Source of the DNA: Rickettsiales bacterium | GTDB lineage: Bacteria > Pseudomonadota > Alphaproteobacteria > G027485855 | Reading direction: 5' to 3' | Assembly: GCA_027485855.1 (NCBI GenBank) | Contig: JAIXQD010000008.1 | Coordinates: forward strand, 119,490 to 183,489 | Length of the DNA: 64,000 nucleotides | Part shown: one piece after another, positions 1 to 8,455 of the stretch | Position numbering within the stretch: position 1 is the stretch's first letter | How the letters are laid out: every line of letters starts with the position of its first letter | Translations under genes and position numbers: made by a program | The notes under the pieces: generated by a model | The model's database searches: none | Told to the model about the DNA's origin: nothing | What the model saw: the letters and a program-made list of their open reading frames with translations, nothing else

Positions 1-549
1 TTGCAACCAGCCCTGCAAGTAGCAACCGAGCTTATGGCGCCTTTGACCGATAGTTTTAGTTTGTCGCACGCGGGTCAAAGCGGCAGCTTTTGTTATTATA
101 CCGCGCTGAAGTTGCCCGGCGCTCAACGCATGTTTGAGGTGAATATTTTGCATGGCTTTGATTATGGCGTGCTTGTGCAAAATGATTATGGCTTTACCAA
201 CACCGTCCTTGCGCTTGATTTACAAAATCGTGTGCAAACCACAACCGAGCAATTGCAAACCGTGGCACTGTTTTTTTTGTTGCTCCAGCAGCGTCATAAA
301 AACATGCCACCCGCCGCGCAAAGCAGCCTCACTCCATGGCGTGAGGCCATACAGCAAAGTTTAAATTGTGCCCGCAATAGCCCAACCCTGCCGTCCGCGC
401 CCGAACTGCTGCGCTTGCAAGCCGCACAAATAATCGACCGTCTGGCACAAAGCGCCGTTGCAACCGAAAATGCCGTTGCCGCCGAGCGCAGCCGCAAAAA
501 TGGCCAAGCGCTGCAAAGCCTGATGCGCACACAAAAACCGGAACCCTGA
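1..549 (+). CDS. Hypothetical protein, probably 5' partial
   Basis: I do not recognise this protein. The frame is open from base 1 (a TTG) and probably continues beyond the left edge, so the true N-terminus is unknown. 182 residues are visible. It is soluble, with no signal peptide or membrane segment. The first half looks like alternating beta strands (FEVNILHGFDYGVLVQND) and the second half is helical and Ala/Gln-rich. The end, with a QALQSLMR stretch, resembles the end of the next protein (RIQALMRR). Its stop overlaps the start of the next gene (TGATG), so the three genes at 1-1815 form one coupled operon. Confidence 0.6.
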   Translation: MQPALQVATELMAPLTDSFSLSHAGQSGSFCYYTALKLPGAQRMFEVNILHGFDYGVLVQNDYGFTNTVLALDLQNRVQTTTEQLQTVALFFLLLQQRHKNMPPAAQSSLTPWREAIQQSLNCARNSPTLPSAPELLRLQAAQIIDRLAQSAVATENAVAAERSRKNGQALQSLMRTQKPEP

Positions 550-1139
550 TGATGAGCGATACAAATAAAGCAAAAACCGCAACCGAGCTTTGGCCGCTTT
601 TTATCGATGTGTCGTGTCATGGCGTTGGTTTTGGCAGTTATTTTTGGCATGTTACCTCCCCCAATGATGGTTTAACCGACCGGCTTATGGCGATGGTTGA
701 CCGGCAGCAAAATATTCATGCTGCGGCGCTCTATGTGCACACGGATGGCAGCATTGCTTTGGGGGTTGCCAAGCTTGAGGGCACTTCACAGGCCACAACA
801 TCACAGGCGCAGTTTTTCACCTTGGGCCATGTGGATGACCTTGAGCAGGTGCAAGAAAAAATGGTGCTTATTTTTGTCCGCGCCAGCGAGACCTACGCCC
901 CACATAAAAATTACGAACTGGGCTTATTTACCAATGCGGTGCGCGCTGCGGCCACAGAAATTTTATCGCTCTGGCCGCGCATAGACCATTTGCAAGCCTT
1001 TACCGAGGCGCAAAAATTTATAACCATACCCAGCCGTGCGCCCGACCCCGCACAGCTTGCCGCACCATTGGTGCAAACAAACCAGCGCCGCATACAAGCA
1101 CTGATGCGCCGCAAGCACGGGAAGCCCAAAAATGACTAA
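549..1139 (+). CDS. Hypothetical protein, second gene of a coupled trio
   Basis: Unrecognised protein of 196 residues, predicted cytoplasmic. The ATG overlaps the previous stop; a second ATG three bases on is equally possible. A strand-rich N-terminal half (FIDVSCHGVGFGSYFWHV, then AALYVHTDGSIALGVAKLEG) is followed by helices. It ends in a basic tail whose RIQALMRR resembles the QALQSLMR near the end of the first gene product, so the two may share ancestry or bind a common partner; this is a weak, by-eye match. Its stop overlaps the next ATG. Confidence 0.65.
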   Translation: MMSDTNKAKTATELWPLFIDVSCHGVGFGSYFWHVTSPNDGLTDRLMAMVDRQQNIHAAALYVHTDGSIALGVAKLEGTSQATTSQAQFFTLGHVDDLEQVQEKMVLIFVRASETYAPHKNYELGLFTNAVRAAATEILSLWPRIDHLQAFTEAQKFITIPSRAPDPAQLAAPLVQTNQRRIQALMRRKHGKPKND

Positions 1140-1815
1140 CAGCAATAGGTTTGAAGCGCTGGTGGCCAATTTAGAAGCAACAGAAGTTGGCGGCCCTTTC
1201 GATAAGGGCAATATTGATGCCCGCACCCTGCTGATGCACGAGATGCTTTATATTGTTGGCGTTTGTTTTGCAGATTGGCCCTTGGCACCAAGCGCTCATT
1301 ATGTGCTGTCGGACAAAACCTCAGAATTTAGATTTGCTTTTGCTGATGTCGATATCGGTGAAGCAGAAAACACCGAAACGCTTATCTCTATGATGGTTCG
1401 GCTTGTGCGGCAAAAACCAGAGCAGCTCGAGCTGCGGCTGATCTCAAAGTGGGATAGCTGCGATGATAGCGACAGCCGTTTTTGGGAGTTTGGTGCTGAC
1501 AGTGCCTCAGTGCGCGAGTCGGCCGAAGAAATTGTTTTAGATTTATGCTCCATGCTGTGCACGGTAAAACCATTGGCGCAGCAGCTTTTTGCCAGCATGC
1601 CACAAGCCAGCATGGCGCGTCGGGCACAGCTGTTTGAACAAGCGCTCGACTATTTTTGGGTGCAAGAAAATTGGCCACAAACCGATGAAGGCAAGGCGCT
1701 ATTTAAAAAGATTTATCAGTGCGAGCCCACCACGCCCAGCGTCATACAAAACCTTAATCGGGCCCAGATACTGATGCAAAAAGGGGCGCTGATGCAAAAA
1801 GCCGCGCCCCGCTAG
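1132..1815 (+). CDS. Hypothetical protein, third gene of a coupled trio
   Basis: Unrecognised soluble protein of 227 residues, acidic in its first half. The start overlaps the end of the preceding gene by 8 bases, implying translational coupling. The last residues contain a short duplication (LMQKGALMQK). The stop TAG at 1813-1815 is itself the first base triplet of a four-copy 15-bp tandem repeat running toward the convergent valS gene. No catalytic motif is visible. Confidence 0.65.
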   Translation: MTNSNRFEALVANLEATEVGGPFDKGNIDARTLLMHEMLYIVGVCFADWPLAPSAHYVLSDKTSEFRFAFADVDIGEAENTETLISMMVRLVRQKPEQLELRLISKWDSCDDSDSRFWEFGADSASVRESAEEIVLDLCSMLCTVKPLAQQLFASMPQASMARRAQLFEQALDYFWVQENWPQTDEGKALFKKIYQCEPTTPSVIQNLNRAQILMQKGALMQKAAPR

Positions 1816-1872
1816 GCCCAGATTAGCTAGGCTCAGATTGGCTAAGCCCAAATCGGTTAGGCCCAAATCGGC
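1813..1872. repeat. Four tandem 15-bp repeats, each starting with a stop codon
   Basis: Copies of 15 bp start at 1813, 1828, 1843 and 1858; the consensus is TAGGCCCAAATCGGC with a few differences per copy. Each unit begins with TAG or TAA in frame with the upstream gene, so the gene's stop is repeated. The array fills the space between two convergent genes, and the last base pairs run into the valS stop (1878-1880). Confidence 0.85.
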
Positions 1873-1877
1873 TAAGT

Positions 1878-4463
1878 TTACTCGGCCGCAGCTTCGGCCG
1901 CCAGCGCCATTTGCACAATAATAGCCGCATCATCGCTGGCAACCTCGGTTAAATCAGCCACGGCTGCGGCTAAAAACTCTGGGAGCGGCGCATTGAGCGC
2001 GGCGGCCAGGTCTTGTGCGCTGGCGGGCTCTAGGGCTTTTATACCTAACACCACCAAACGCGTGGCGCTGGTTTTAAGCGAGACATTGGCCAAGCTTTTT
2101 GCTTTGCGGCCGGCGGCTAAAATGCTGACCGTGTGCTGGCCCTCTATCAGCGCTTTGGCATCGTGCGGAAAATCTGCTGCTTGTGGCCAGCCACCCCGCT
2201 TGTGCAGCGAGCCGGTATTTGCAAATTTTTCGGGGTAAAGTGTGCTGTAAAGCTCTTCGGTGATGTGCGGCAAGGTGGGTGCAAACAAGCGCAGCACCGT
2301 TTCAAGCACAAAATATAAAGTGGCTTGTGCACTGAGGCGGCCCACAGCATCGCTGCCATCGGCATAAATGCGCGCTTTTACCAGCTCAAGGTAATTGTCG
2401 CACAAATCTTTCCAGAAAAACTCTTCAGTGGCTTTTAGCGCATCGGCATAATCATAGCGCTCTTGCAGCTCGGTTGTGGTGCGAATAGTGTCGTGCAGGC
2501 GGCTGAGCAGCCAAATATCGAGCGTGTTTTTAATGGTGCCTTGAGCCACGGCCTCATTCGCGGTGCCAGTAAACACCGCACCACCTAATTGCAAATGAGC
2601 AAAGCGCGCTGCATTCCATAATTTAGTCATGAGGCGCTTGCCAACTTTCATGACGTCTTCACTGACCGTGGTATCAAGCCCAAGGCGCGAGGTGGCCGTC
2701 CAATAGCGCACGGCGTCCGCACTGTGGCGGGCCAGAAGGTCGCGCGGGTCAATGATATTGCCCTTCGATTTACTCATTTTGCTGCGGTCTTCGGCCAGAC
2801 ACCAGCCCGACAAAGCAATGTCGCGCCACGGCGCCACGCCGGCGTGCAACACGCTTTTGGCAATGGTGTAAAAGGCCCAAGTGCGAATAATCTCGTGGGC
2901 TTGCGGACGTAAATGCGCCGGAAATAGTTTTTCGTGGCGGGCGCTATCCAGCATATAGCCTTCGGCCACACCATGGCTATTCAGCTGCGGCGAAATTGAG
3001 CTTGTGGCCCAAGTATCCATCACATCGCGCTCGGGCTCTACCTCGTGGGCGGCATAGCCGCGTGGCAAATCAACCAGCGGATTTACCGGCAAGTCATCGA
3101 GGTGGGCGGTTAAAATTTTGCCCTCTTCGCCGGCGCGTTTACTGTACCAAAAAGGAAAGGGCACACCAAAAAAACGCTGCCGACTAATGCACCAATCCCA
3201 TTTTAAATTTTCGGTCCATTGCTCAAAACGCACACGCATATAATCGGGCGACCAGCGCACGGCGCGGCCGGCTTCAAGCAGCTGCTGCTTTTTATCAAGC
3301 AGTTTTACAAACCATTGCGCGGTAATTAAAATTTCTAGTGGGGCACCGCTGCGTTCAGCGCAAGGCACCATGCGCGTGACTGCCTCTTCGCCACGCAGCA
3401 GATTTTGTGCCGCCAAAATCTCAATAATTTTTGCACGCGCTTGTTTGGCCGAAAGCCCCTTTAATGCAGAAATAACTGTAGCAGCTTCTTTATTATGAGA
3501 GGGCCAATCGGCCCCGCCAAAATGCGGCATGTCCGTCAAGCGCCCGCTGGCATCAAGAATAACACGCAAGGGCAAATTATGTTTTTGCCACCATTCAATA
3601 TCGGTGGTGTCGCCAAAGGTGCAGCACATGACAATGCCCGTGCCTTTTTCGGGGTCGGCTTTGTCGTCGGCAATGATGGGCACAGGCACGCCATAAAGCG
3701 GGCTTACGGCATTTTTGCCCAAAAGCTCGGCGGCGCGTGGGTGCAACGGCGATATAATAAGCGCGCCACACGCACCCAGCAATTCGGGGCGGGTGGTGGC
3801 AATTACCACTTCTGTGCCTGCTGCGCCTTCAAGCGCAAAGGCAATGCGCCATAATGTGCCGGGTTGTTCTTTTTCGACGATCTCTGCTTGCGCCAGCGCG
3901 GTGCGGTCGGCGGGGTCCCAGAGGGTGGGTTGCGGCTTGCGCTCTAAATGCCCCTTATGAAATAAATCAAGCACCGACATTTGCGATAACCGCGTGCTGG
4001 TGCCGCTAATGGTTTGGTATTCTTGCCGCCAATCAAAAGACAAACCAATGCTTTTGAACAGCGCCCGAAAATCAACCTCGCTTTGCACCACAGTTTCTTG
4101 ACAGAGGCGCACAAACTCTTCGCGCGACATATCGGCGGCCTTCACGCCGCGTAGTTTTTCAACCAGACGCTCGGTGGGTAGGCCGTTATCATCAAAGCCA
4201 ATCGGGTAAAACACATCGCGCCCCGCCATGCGCTGATACCGCGCCAGCAAATCGGCTTGGGTGTAAGAATAAACATGGCCCAAATGCAAAGTGCCCGACA
4301 CTGTGGGCGGCGGCGTATCAATGATATAGCTTTGCGCCCGATCGCTGCCTTGCCAATGATAAACACTATCGGCAAACCATTGCTGTTGCCATTTGCTCTC
4401 GGTGCTTTGGGCGTCGTAATGTTTGTTGTCGGTGCTTTTGCTGTTGGGCGTATCTTGGCTCAT
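1878..4463 (-). CDS. valS: Valyl-tRNA synthetase, archaeal-like type
   Basis: Class I aminoacyl-tRNA synthetase that charges tRNA-Val in the cytoplasm. The ATP-binding HIGH-type motif is HLGH at residues 60-63 and the KMSKS loop is at about 562-566 (SKMSKSKGN). The stretch FYPIGFDDNGLPTE replaces the GTDHAG-type sequence of common bacterial ValS. This marks the archaeal-like class (type 2 in family schemes) known from Rickettsia and some other bacteria. An editing (CP1) domain is present (VIATTRPELLGACGA). At 861 residues it matches that class. It is convergent with the unknown trio and monocistronic as far as seen. Confidence 0.95.
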   Translation of the reverse strand: MSQDTPNSKSTDNKHYDAQSTESKWQQQWFADSVYHWQGSDRAQSYIIDTPPPTVSGTLHLGHVYSYTQADLLARYQRMAGRDVFYPIGFDDNGLPTERLVEKLRGVKAADMSREEFVRLCQETVVQSEVDFRALFKSIGLSFDWRQEYQTISGTSTRLSQMSVLDLFHKGHLERKPQPTLWDPADRTALAQAEIVEKEQPGTLWRIAFALEGAAGTEVVIATTRPELLGACGALIISPLHPRAAELLGKNAVSPLYGVPVPIIADDKADPEKGTGIVMCCTFGDTTDIEWWQKHNLPLRVILDASGRLTDMPHFGGADWPSHNKEAATVISALKGLSAKQARAKIIEILAAQNLLRGEEAVTRMVPCAERSGAPLEILITAQWFVKLLDKKQQLLEAGRAVRWSPDYMRVRFEQWTENLKWDWCISRQRFFGVPFPFWYSKRAGEEGKILTAHLDDLPVNPLVDLPRGYAAHEVEPERDVMDTWATSSISPQLNSHGVAEGYMLDSARHEKLFPAHLRPQAHEIIRTWAFYTIAKSVLHAGVAPWRDIALSGWCLAEDRSKMSKSKGNIIDPRDLLARHSADAVRYWTATSRLGLDTTVSEDVMKVGKRLMTKLWNAARFAHLQLGGAVFTGTANEAVAQGTIKNTLDIWLLSRLHDTIRTTTELQERYDYADALKATEEFFWKDLCDNYLELVKARIYADGSDAVGRLSAQATLYFVLETVLRLFAPTLPHITEELYSTLYPEKFANTGSLHKRGGWPQAADFPHDAKALIEGQHTVSILAAGRKAKSLANVSLKTSATRLVVLGIKALEPASAQDLAAALNAPLPEFLAAAVADLTEVASDDAAIIVQMALAAEAAAE

Positions 4464-4571
4464 GGCGCTCTCGGTTTTAAAAAGGGGCTTTGTTTAAGCG
4501 TTTGCTGCAACGCACTTTAGCAGGCCGTGCAGCATTTTGCCCATAAAAAATAAGATAAATTGTATGGTTTC

Positions 4572-4601
4572 TTGACGTTTTATCAAGACCGATTTGCTAT
4601 A
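4572..4601 (+). promoter_or_regulatory. Candidate sigma-70 promoter of the chemoreceptor gene
   Basis: TTGACG (4572-4577), an 18-base spacer and GCTATA (4596-4601). It lies inside the longest reading frame but upstream of the preferred ATG at 4647, which supports the shorter protein. Confidence 0.5.
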
Positions 4602-4646
4602 CCCATAGTGGGTATAAATAGGGGTACGACTAAAATTGGGGGGCTT

Positions 4647-5945
4647 ATGCAAAATTGGTGGCGAGATCTGAAGCTGGGTAAAAAAATTGGTTTTGGTTTT
4701 TCTATATTACTGGCCCTAACTTTAGCTTTGGCGGGTTTTTCGCTTTTTGAGTTGCTTAAAATTGAGAAAGAAATCGCCGCGGGCGACCTTGCCGCTGCAA
4801 AAGCCGCAGTCTTATTCACCGAAAAGGTGCTACCCCTTGGCAGTGCGGTTATTTTTATTGTTGGTGTGTGTTGTGCGCTTATAGTCACACGCAGCATTGC
4901 CCGCCCCACGGCACAAATCACCGATATTATGCGCAGCTTGGCCGCCGGCAATAATGCAATAGAGGTGCCCTTTACCGAGCGACAGGACGAAATTGGCAGC
5001 ATGGCGCGCCGTGTGCAAATTTTTAAAGACAGCGCCATTCAGCTTGAAAAAACCCGTCAAGAGCAAGCCGAGCTGCAACGCAAAACAGAGCAAGATAAAA
5101 AAGCCATGATGCATAATCTGGCCGATGATCTCGACCGTGAGGTTAAAAGCGTGGTGGAGATGGTCTCGGCCACGGCCACGCAAATGAAATCTTCGGCGGC
5201 CGATTTATCCGAGCGCGCCAGCGCCACCACGGTGCAAACAACCAGCGCTGCCAGCGCCTCGCAGCAGGCCAGCAGCAGTGTGCAAACTGTGGCCGCAGCA
5301 GCAGAGCAACTGAATAGCTCTATTGCTGAAATAACCCGTCAGGTTGATGATGCCGGCCGCATGACCCGTGATGCTGTGGTGCAGGCTCAGCAAACTACCG
5401 CAACCGTCGAGCATTTATCACAAGCGGCCGAAAAAATTGGCGAGGTGGTGCAGCTCATTAACAACATTGCCGCACAAACAAATATGCTGGCGCTGAATGC
5501 CACTATCGAAGCCGCGCGTGCGGGCGAAGCGGGCAAGGGCTTTGCCGTGGTCGCGGGCGAGGTTAAAACACTGGCCGCACAAACCGCCAAAGCCACCGAG
5601 GAAATATCGGCACAAATCAGTGATATTCAGGGCGAAACGCGTGCGGCGGTTGAGGCCATAAAAGCCATCAGCACCACAATTGACAGAATCGCCGGCGTTG
5701 CGGGCGCTATTAGTGCGGCGGTCGAGCAGCAAGGTAGCGCCACGCGCGAAATTGCCCGTAACGTGCAAATGGCCGCCTCTGGCACAACCGAGGTGAGCCA
5801 AACCATTGTGCATGTGAGCGATACGGCTAAGCACACGGGCGGTGCGGCCCATGAGATGCTCGAGGCCGCGGGCGAGCTGGCCCGCCAGGCGCAAGAGCTT
5901 AGCCGGCATGTCGACCATTTTGTGCATCAGGTGCGCGTGGCCTAG
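4647..5945 (+). CDS. Methyl-accepting chemotaxis protein with a minimal periplasmic loop
   Basis: Chemoreceptor that would signal to CheA/CheW. In order: TM1 (about 15-36), a loop of only about 27 residues, TM2 (about 62-85), HAMP linker (about 86-135), then a long cytoplasmic coiled coil with the conserved tip ([19 protein letters not shown]). It has no room for a periplasmic ligand-binding domain, so it may sense through the membrane, HAMP or a partner protein. No C-terminal CheR-binding pentapeptide is seen. I start at 4647 because the upstream in-frame ATG at 4560 precedes the promoter, and a G-rich Shine-Dalgarno lies before 4647. Length is 432 residues. No che genes are nearby. Confidence 0.9.
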   Translation: MQNWWRDLKLGKKIGFGFSILLALTLALAGFSLFELLKIEKEIAAGDLAAAKAAVLFTEKVLPLGSAVIFIVGVCCALIVTRSIARPTAQITDIMRSLAAGNNAIEVPFTERQDEIGSMARRVQIFKDSAIQLEKTRQEQAELQRKTEQDKKAMMHNLADDLDREVKSVVEMVSATATQMKSSAADLSERASATTVQTTSAASASQQASSSVQTVAAAAEQLNSSIAEITRQVDDAGRMTRDAVVQAQQTTATVEHLSQAAEKIGEVVQLINNIAAQTNMLALNATIEAARAGEAGKGFAVVAGEVKTLAAQTAKATEEISAQISDIQGETRAAVEAIKAISTTIDRIAGVAGAISAAVEQQGSATREIARNVQMAASGTTEVSQTIVHVSDTAKHTGGAAHEMLEAAGELARQAQELSRHVDHFVHQVRVA

Positions 5946-5990
5946 GCGGCCGGCTAATTTAGCGTTTTTAAAACCCCTCTGGTAAATCCC

Positions 5991-6022
5991 TTGCCGTAAT
6001 TTTGGCAAATTTGCGCTATACA
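5991..6022 (+). promoter_or_regulatory. Promoter with near-leaderless geometry (PBP gene)
   Basis: TTGCCG (5991-5996) and GCTATAC (6015-6021) are separated by 18 bases. The expected start site (6027-6029) is 1-3 bases before the ATG at 6030, leaving no room for a Shine-Dalgarno. Confidence 0.5.
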
Positions 6023-6029
6023 AAAACCC

Positions 6030-8000
6030 ATGCGTAAAAACAACCAAACCGTTCAGGGCAAAAAAAGCCGCCAGCGCTGGCGCAGCCTGTGGCGTGCTGT
6101 GGCTTTGTTGGTTATTTGGGGTGGCATTGTTCTGGCGCTGGTGTTGGGCTGGTATGCAACGGGCTTACCCAGCATTGATAATGCCACAGCTTTGCAGCGC
6201 CGCCCGCTGGTGGTGCTTTATGACCGCAGCGGCGAAAAGCTGGTGCAGTTTGGCGAGCAGGCGGGGCAGCCCGTGGTGGTTGCCGATTTGCCGCCCTATG
6301 TTTGGCAGGCCCTGCTGGCCATTGAAGACCGGCGTTTTTACCGCCATTTCGGCCTCGACCCTTTGGGGCTGGCACGCGCCATGTGGCACAATGTGCGGGC
6401 AGGGCAAGTGGTGGCGGGCGGCAGCACCATTACCCAGCAGCTGGCTAAGAATTTATTCCTAACACCCGACCAAACTTTGCGGCGCAAAATACAAGAGGCC
6501 TTGCTGGCCATGGCGCTTGAATATCGTTTTAGTAAGGACGAGATTTTGGCAGCCTACCTTAACCGCGTTTATTTTGGCGCAGGGGCTTACGGGGTTGATG
6601 CTGCAGCATGGGTTTATTTTAATAAGCCCGCCACCTCACTTAATTTGCGCGAGGCCGCGCTTTTGGCGGGTTTGCTGAAAGCGCCCTCGCGCCTGTCGCC
6701 GCGCAATAATATGGGCTTGGCCGAACAGCGTACGCGCATTGTGCTGCAAGCTATGCGGGATGCGGGCTATTTAACCGCCGAACAAGCACAACAGGCCTTG
6801 GCAGCACCGCCCTTGCTGCCGGGGCGCAGGCCAGGGGCTGCGGTTGATGCGCGCTATGCGGCAGCGGCCTTTTATGATGCAGCCTTGCCGCTATTGGCCA
6901 ACCCCAACCAAGATTTACAGATTTATACCACGCTCGATCGCCGCATACAATTTGCCGCCGAGCAGGCTTTTCAGCAGCTGTTACAAAAAGAGGGTGAGAA
7001 AGCTAAAATTGGCCAAGGGGCAATTTTAGTTATGGATAATCTGGGGCAGGTGGTGGCGCTGGTGGGTGGCCGCGATTTTGCCGAAAGCAATTATAATCGG
7101 GCGATTGATGCGCGGCGTCCTGCGGGCTCGTCCTTTAAGCCGTTTGTTTATTTGGCCGCATTGATGGCAGGCCACACGCCAGAAGAACCTATCGATGATA
7201 CGCCGCTGCAAATTGGCAAATGGCGACCACAAAATTATGACGGAAAATTTGTCGGCACCATAACTTTGGCGCAAGCACTGGCCGAAAGCCGCAATACGCC
7301 TGCCGTGCGCATGCTGCAGCAAGTGGGGCTGGCGCCTGTGCAGCATTTGGCCCGCGATTTGGGCATTACGGGTGACCTTACCGATGATCTGACTTTGGCT
7401 TTGGGCAGTAGCGATGTGTCGCTCTGGCAGATGGTTGCGGCCTATGCGGTGTTGCAGCGTCAGGGGCAGGCCGTGCAGCCTTATGGCATTAGCCGCATTA
7501 CCAATAAAGCGGGCGAGGTTCTGTTTGTGCATGAGCCGCCCGCAGCTATGCCGCAATTAGTGCCGGCCAATGTGGCGCAAACGCTGACACAAATGCTGAC
7601 TGGTGTTTTGGCCTATGGCACGGGGCAGGCTGCGGCCTTCGACTGGCAGGCCGCTGGCAAAACTGGCACCTCGCAAGATTATCGTGATGCATGGTTTATC
7701 GGTTATAGCGCGGCCTATGTTGCCGGCGTGTGGCTGGGTAATGATGATAACAGCCCTATGCATCGCGTGACGGGTGGCGGTGCGCCGGCTCGCCTTTGGC
7801 GCGAGGTGATGTTGGCTGCGCATCAGGGCTTGCCAAGACAGCCTTTGCTGCCAGAACCCATATTAATCGAGTCCACATTAGTGCAGCCCACATTAGTGCC
7901 TGCGGACACTGCCGCTATAACAACAGAGCCAGCCGCACCCGCACCAATGCAGGACACGTCACAAACGCTTGATGGTTTTTTAGAAAATCTGTTTCGCTGA
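6030..8000 (+). CDS. mrcA: Class A penicillin-binding protein (PBP1A-like)
   Basis: Bifunctional peptidoglycan synthase of the inner membrane. A basic N-terminus is followed by one membrane anchor (about 20-42). The GT51 glycosyltransferase domain has the catalytic Glu in IEDRRFYRHFG (E99) and GGSTITQQ (130-137). The transpeptidase domain has SSFK (Ser367, Lys370) and KTGTS (544-548). At 656 residues it is shorter than typical PBP1A proteins, which carry an extra domain between the two catalytic ones. The C-terminal tail is Pro/Ala/Thr-rich with a small direct repeat (STLVQPTLVP). It is transcribed alone, probably from a near-leaderless promoter. Confidence 0.93.
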   Translation: MRKNNQTVQGKKSRQRWRSLWRAVALLVIWGGIVLALVLGWYATGLPSIDNATALQRRPLVVLYDRSGEKLVQFGEQAGQPVVVADLPPYVWQALLAIEDRRFYRHFGLDPLGLARAMWHNVRAGQVVAGGSTITQQLAKNLFLTPDQTLRRKIQEALLAMALEYRFSKDEILAAYLNRVYFGAGAYGVDAAAWVYFNKPATSLNLREAALLAGLLKAPSRLSPRNNMGLAEQRTRIVLQAMRDAGYLTAEQAQQALAAPPLLPGRRPGAAVDARYAAAAFYDAALPLLANPNQDLQIYTTLDRRIQFAAEQAFQQLLQKEGEKAKIGQGAILVMDNLGQVVALVGGRDFAESNYNRAIDARRPAGSSFKPFVYLAALMAGHTPEEPIDDTPLQIGKWRPQNYDGKFVGTITLAQALAESRNTPAVRMLQQVGLAPVQHLARDLGITGDLTDDLTLALGSSDVSLWQMVAAYAVLQRQGQAVQPYGISRITNKAGEVLFVHEPPAAMPQLVPANVAQTLTQMLTGVLAYGTGQAAAFDWQAAGKTGTSQDYRDAWFIGYSAAYVAGVWLGNDDNSPMHRVTGGGAPARLWREVMLAAHQGLPRQPLLPEPILIESTLVQPTLVPADTAAITTEPAAPAPMQDTSQTLDGFLENLFR

Positions 8001-8009
8001 AATGTTTTG

Positions 8010-8243
8010 CTAAACGAGAATATTTAAGTAGCTACCCCGTGGCACATTTCTTTCAGTGCCGGCACGTCTTTGTTCGTTATTGAGTGTGGGGCTGGTTTGC
8101 TGTGAATCACGCGTCACTTGCACGGCGGCTGTTGTTTGCGTGGGTGCCACAGTCTTTTTTGGTTGTGCTTGTGCGGACGCGGCAAAGGCTTGCGCGGTCT
8201 GACTACCAGCAGGTGGCAGAGGATTATTATTGATACTGGTCAT
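8010..8243 (-). CDS. Small hypothetical protein
   Basis: 77 residues, rich in Gln, Thr, Ala and Pro, probably disordered apart from the hydrophobic end (RGSYLNILV). I accept it as a gene because a strong Shine-Dalgarno (GAGGAG) sits at the right distance before the ATG and it does not overlap the neighbouring convergent PBP gene. No function can be proposed. Confidence 0.55.
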   Translation of the reverse strand: MTSINNNPLPPAGSQTAQAFAASAQAQPKKTVAPTQTTAAVQVTRDSQQTSPTLNNEQRRAGTERNVPRGSYLNILV

Positions 8244-8455
8244 TTAGTACGCTCCTCGAAACCATTTTCGATGATAATAGTAAAGAAACTATTAACAAAA
8301 GTCCAGCAAGAAGGCTGAGCAAGAAAGCCTGGCAAGGAGTGCTACGGCCTCGGCACGGCATCGATAATTTGGCTTAATTAATGATTTTTTGAATTGATAG
8401 ATGTTTTAATGAAATACGTGATTTGTTTTATCCATTTCAAACTTTGTGAGGGGTA

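Noticed and set aside
294..650. Minus-strand frame of 118 residues opposite the first two genes
   Set aside because: It spans the junction of two well-overlapped plus-strand genes and has a Cys/Arg-rich composition typical of antisense frames here.
5418..6047. Minus-strand frame of 209 residues opposite the chemoreceptor
   Set aside because: It mirrors the repetitive coiled-coil code of the receptor; no Shine-Dalgarno and no sensible protein pattern.
7026..7556. Minus-strand frame of 176 residues opposite the PBP gene
   Set aside because: Wholly inside a clear transpeptidase domain; His/Arg-rich antisense composition.
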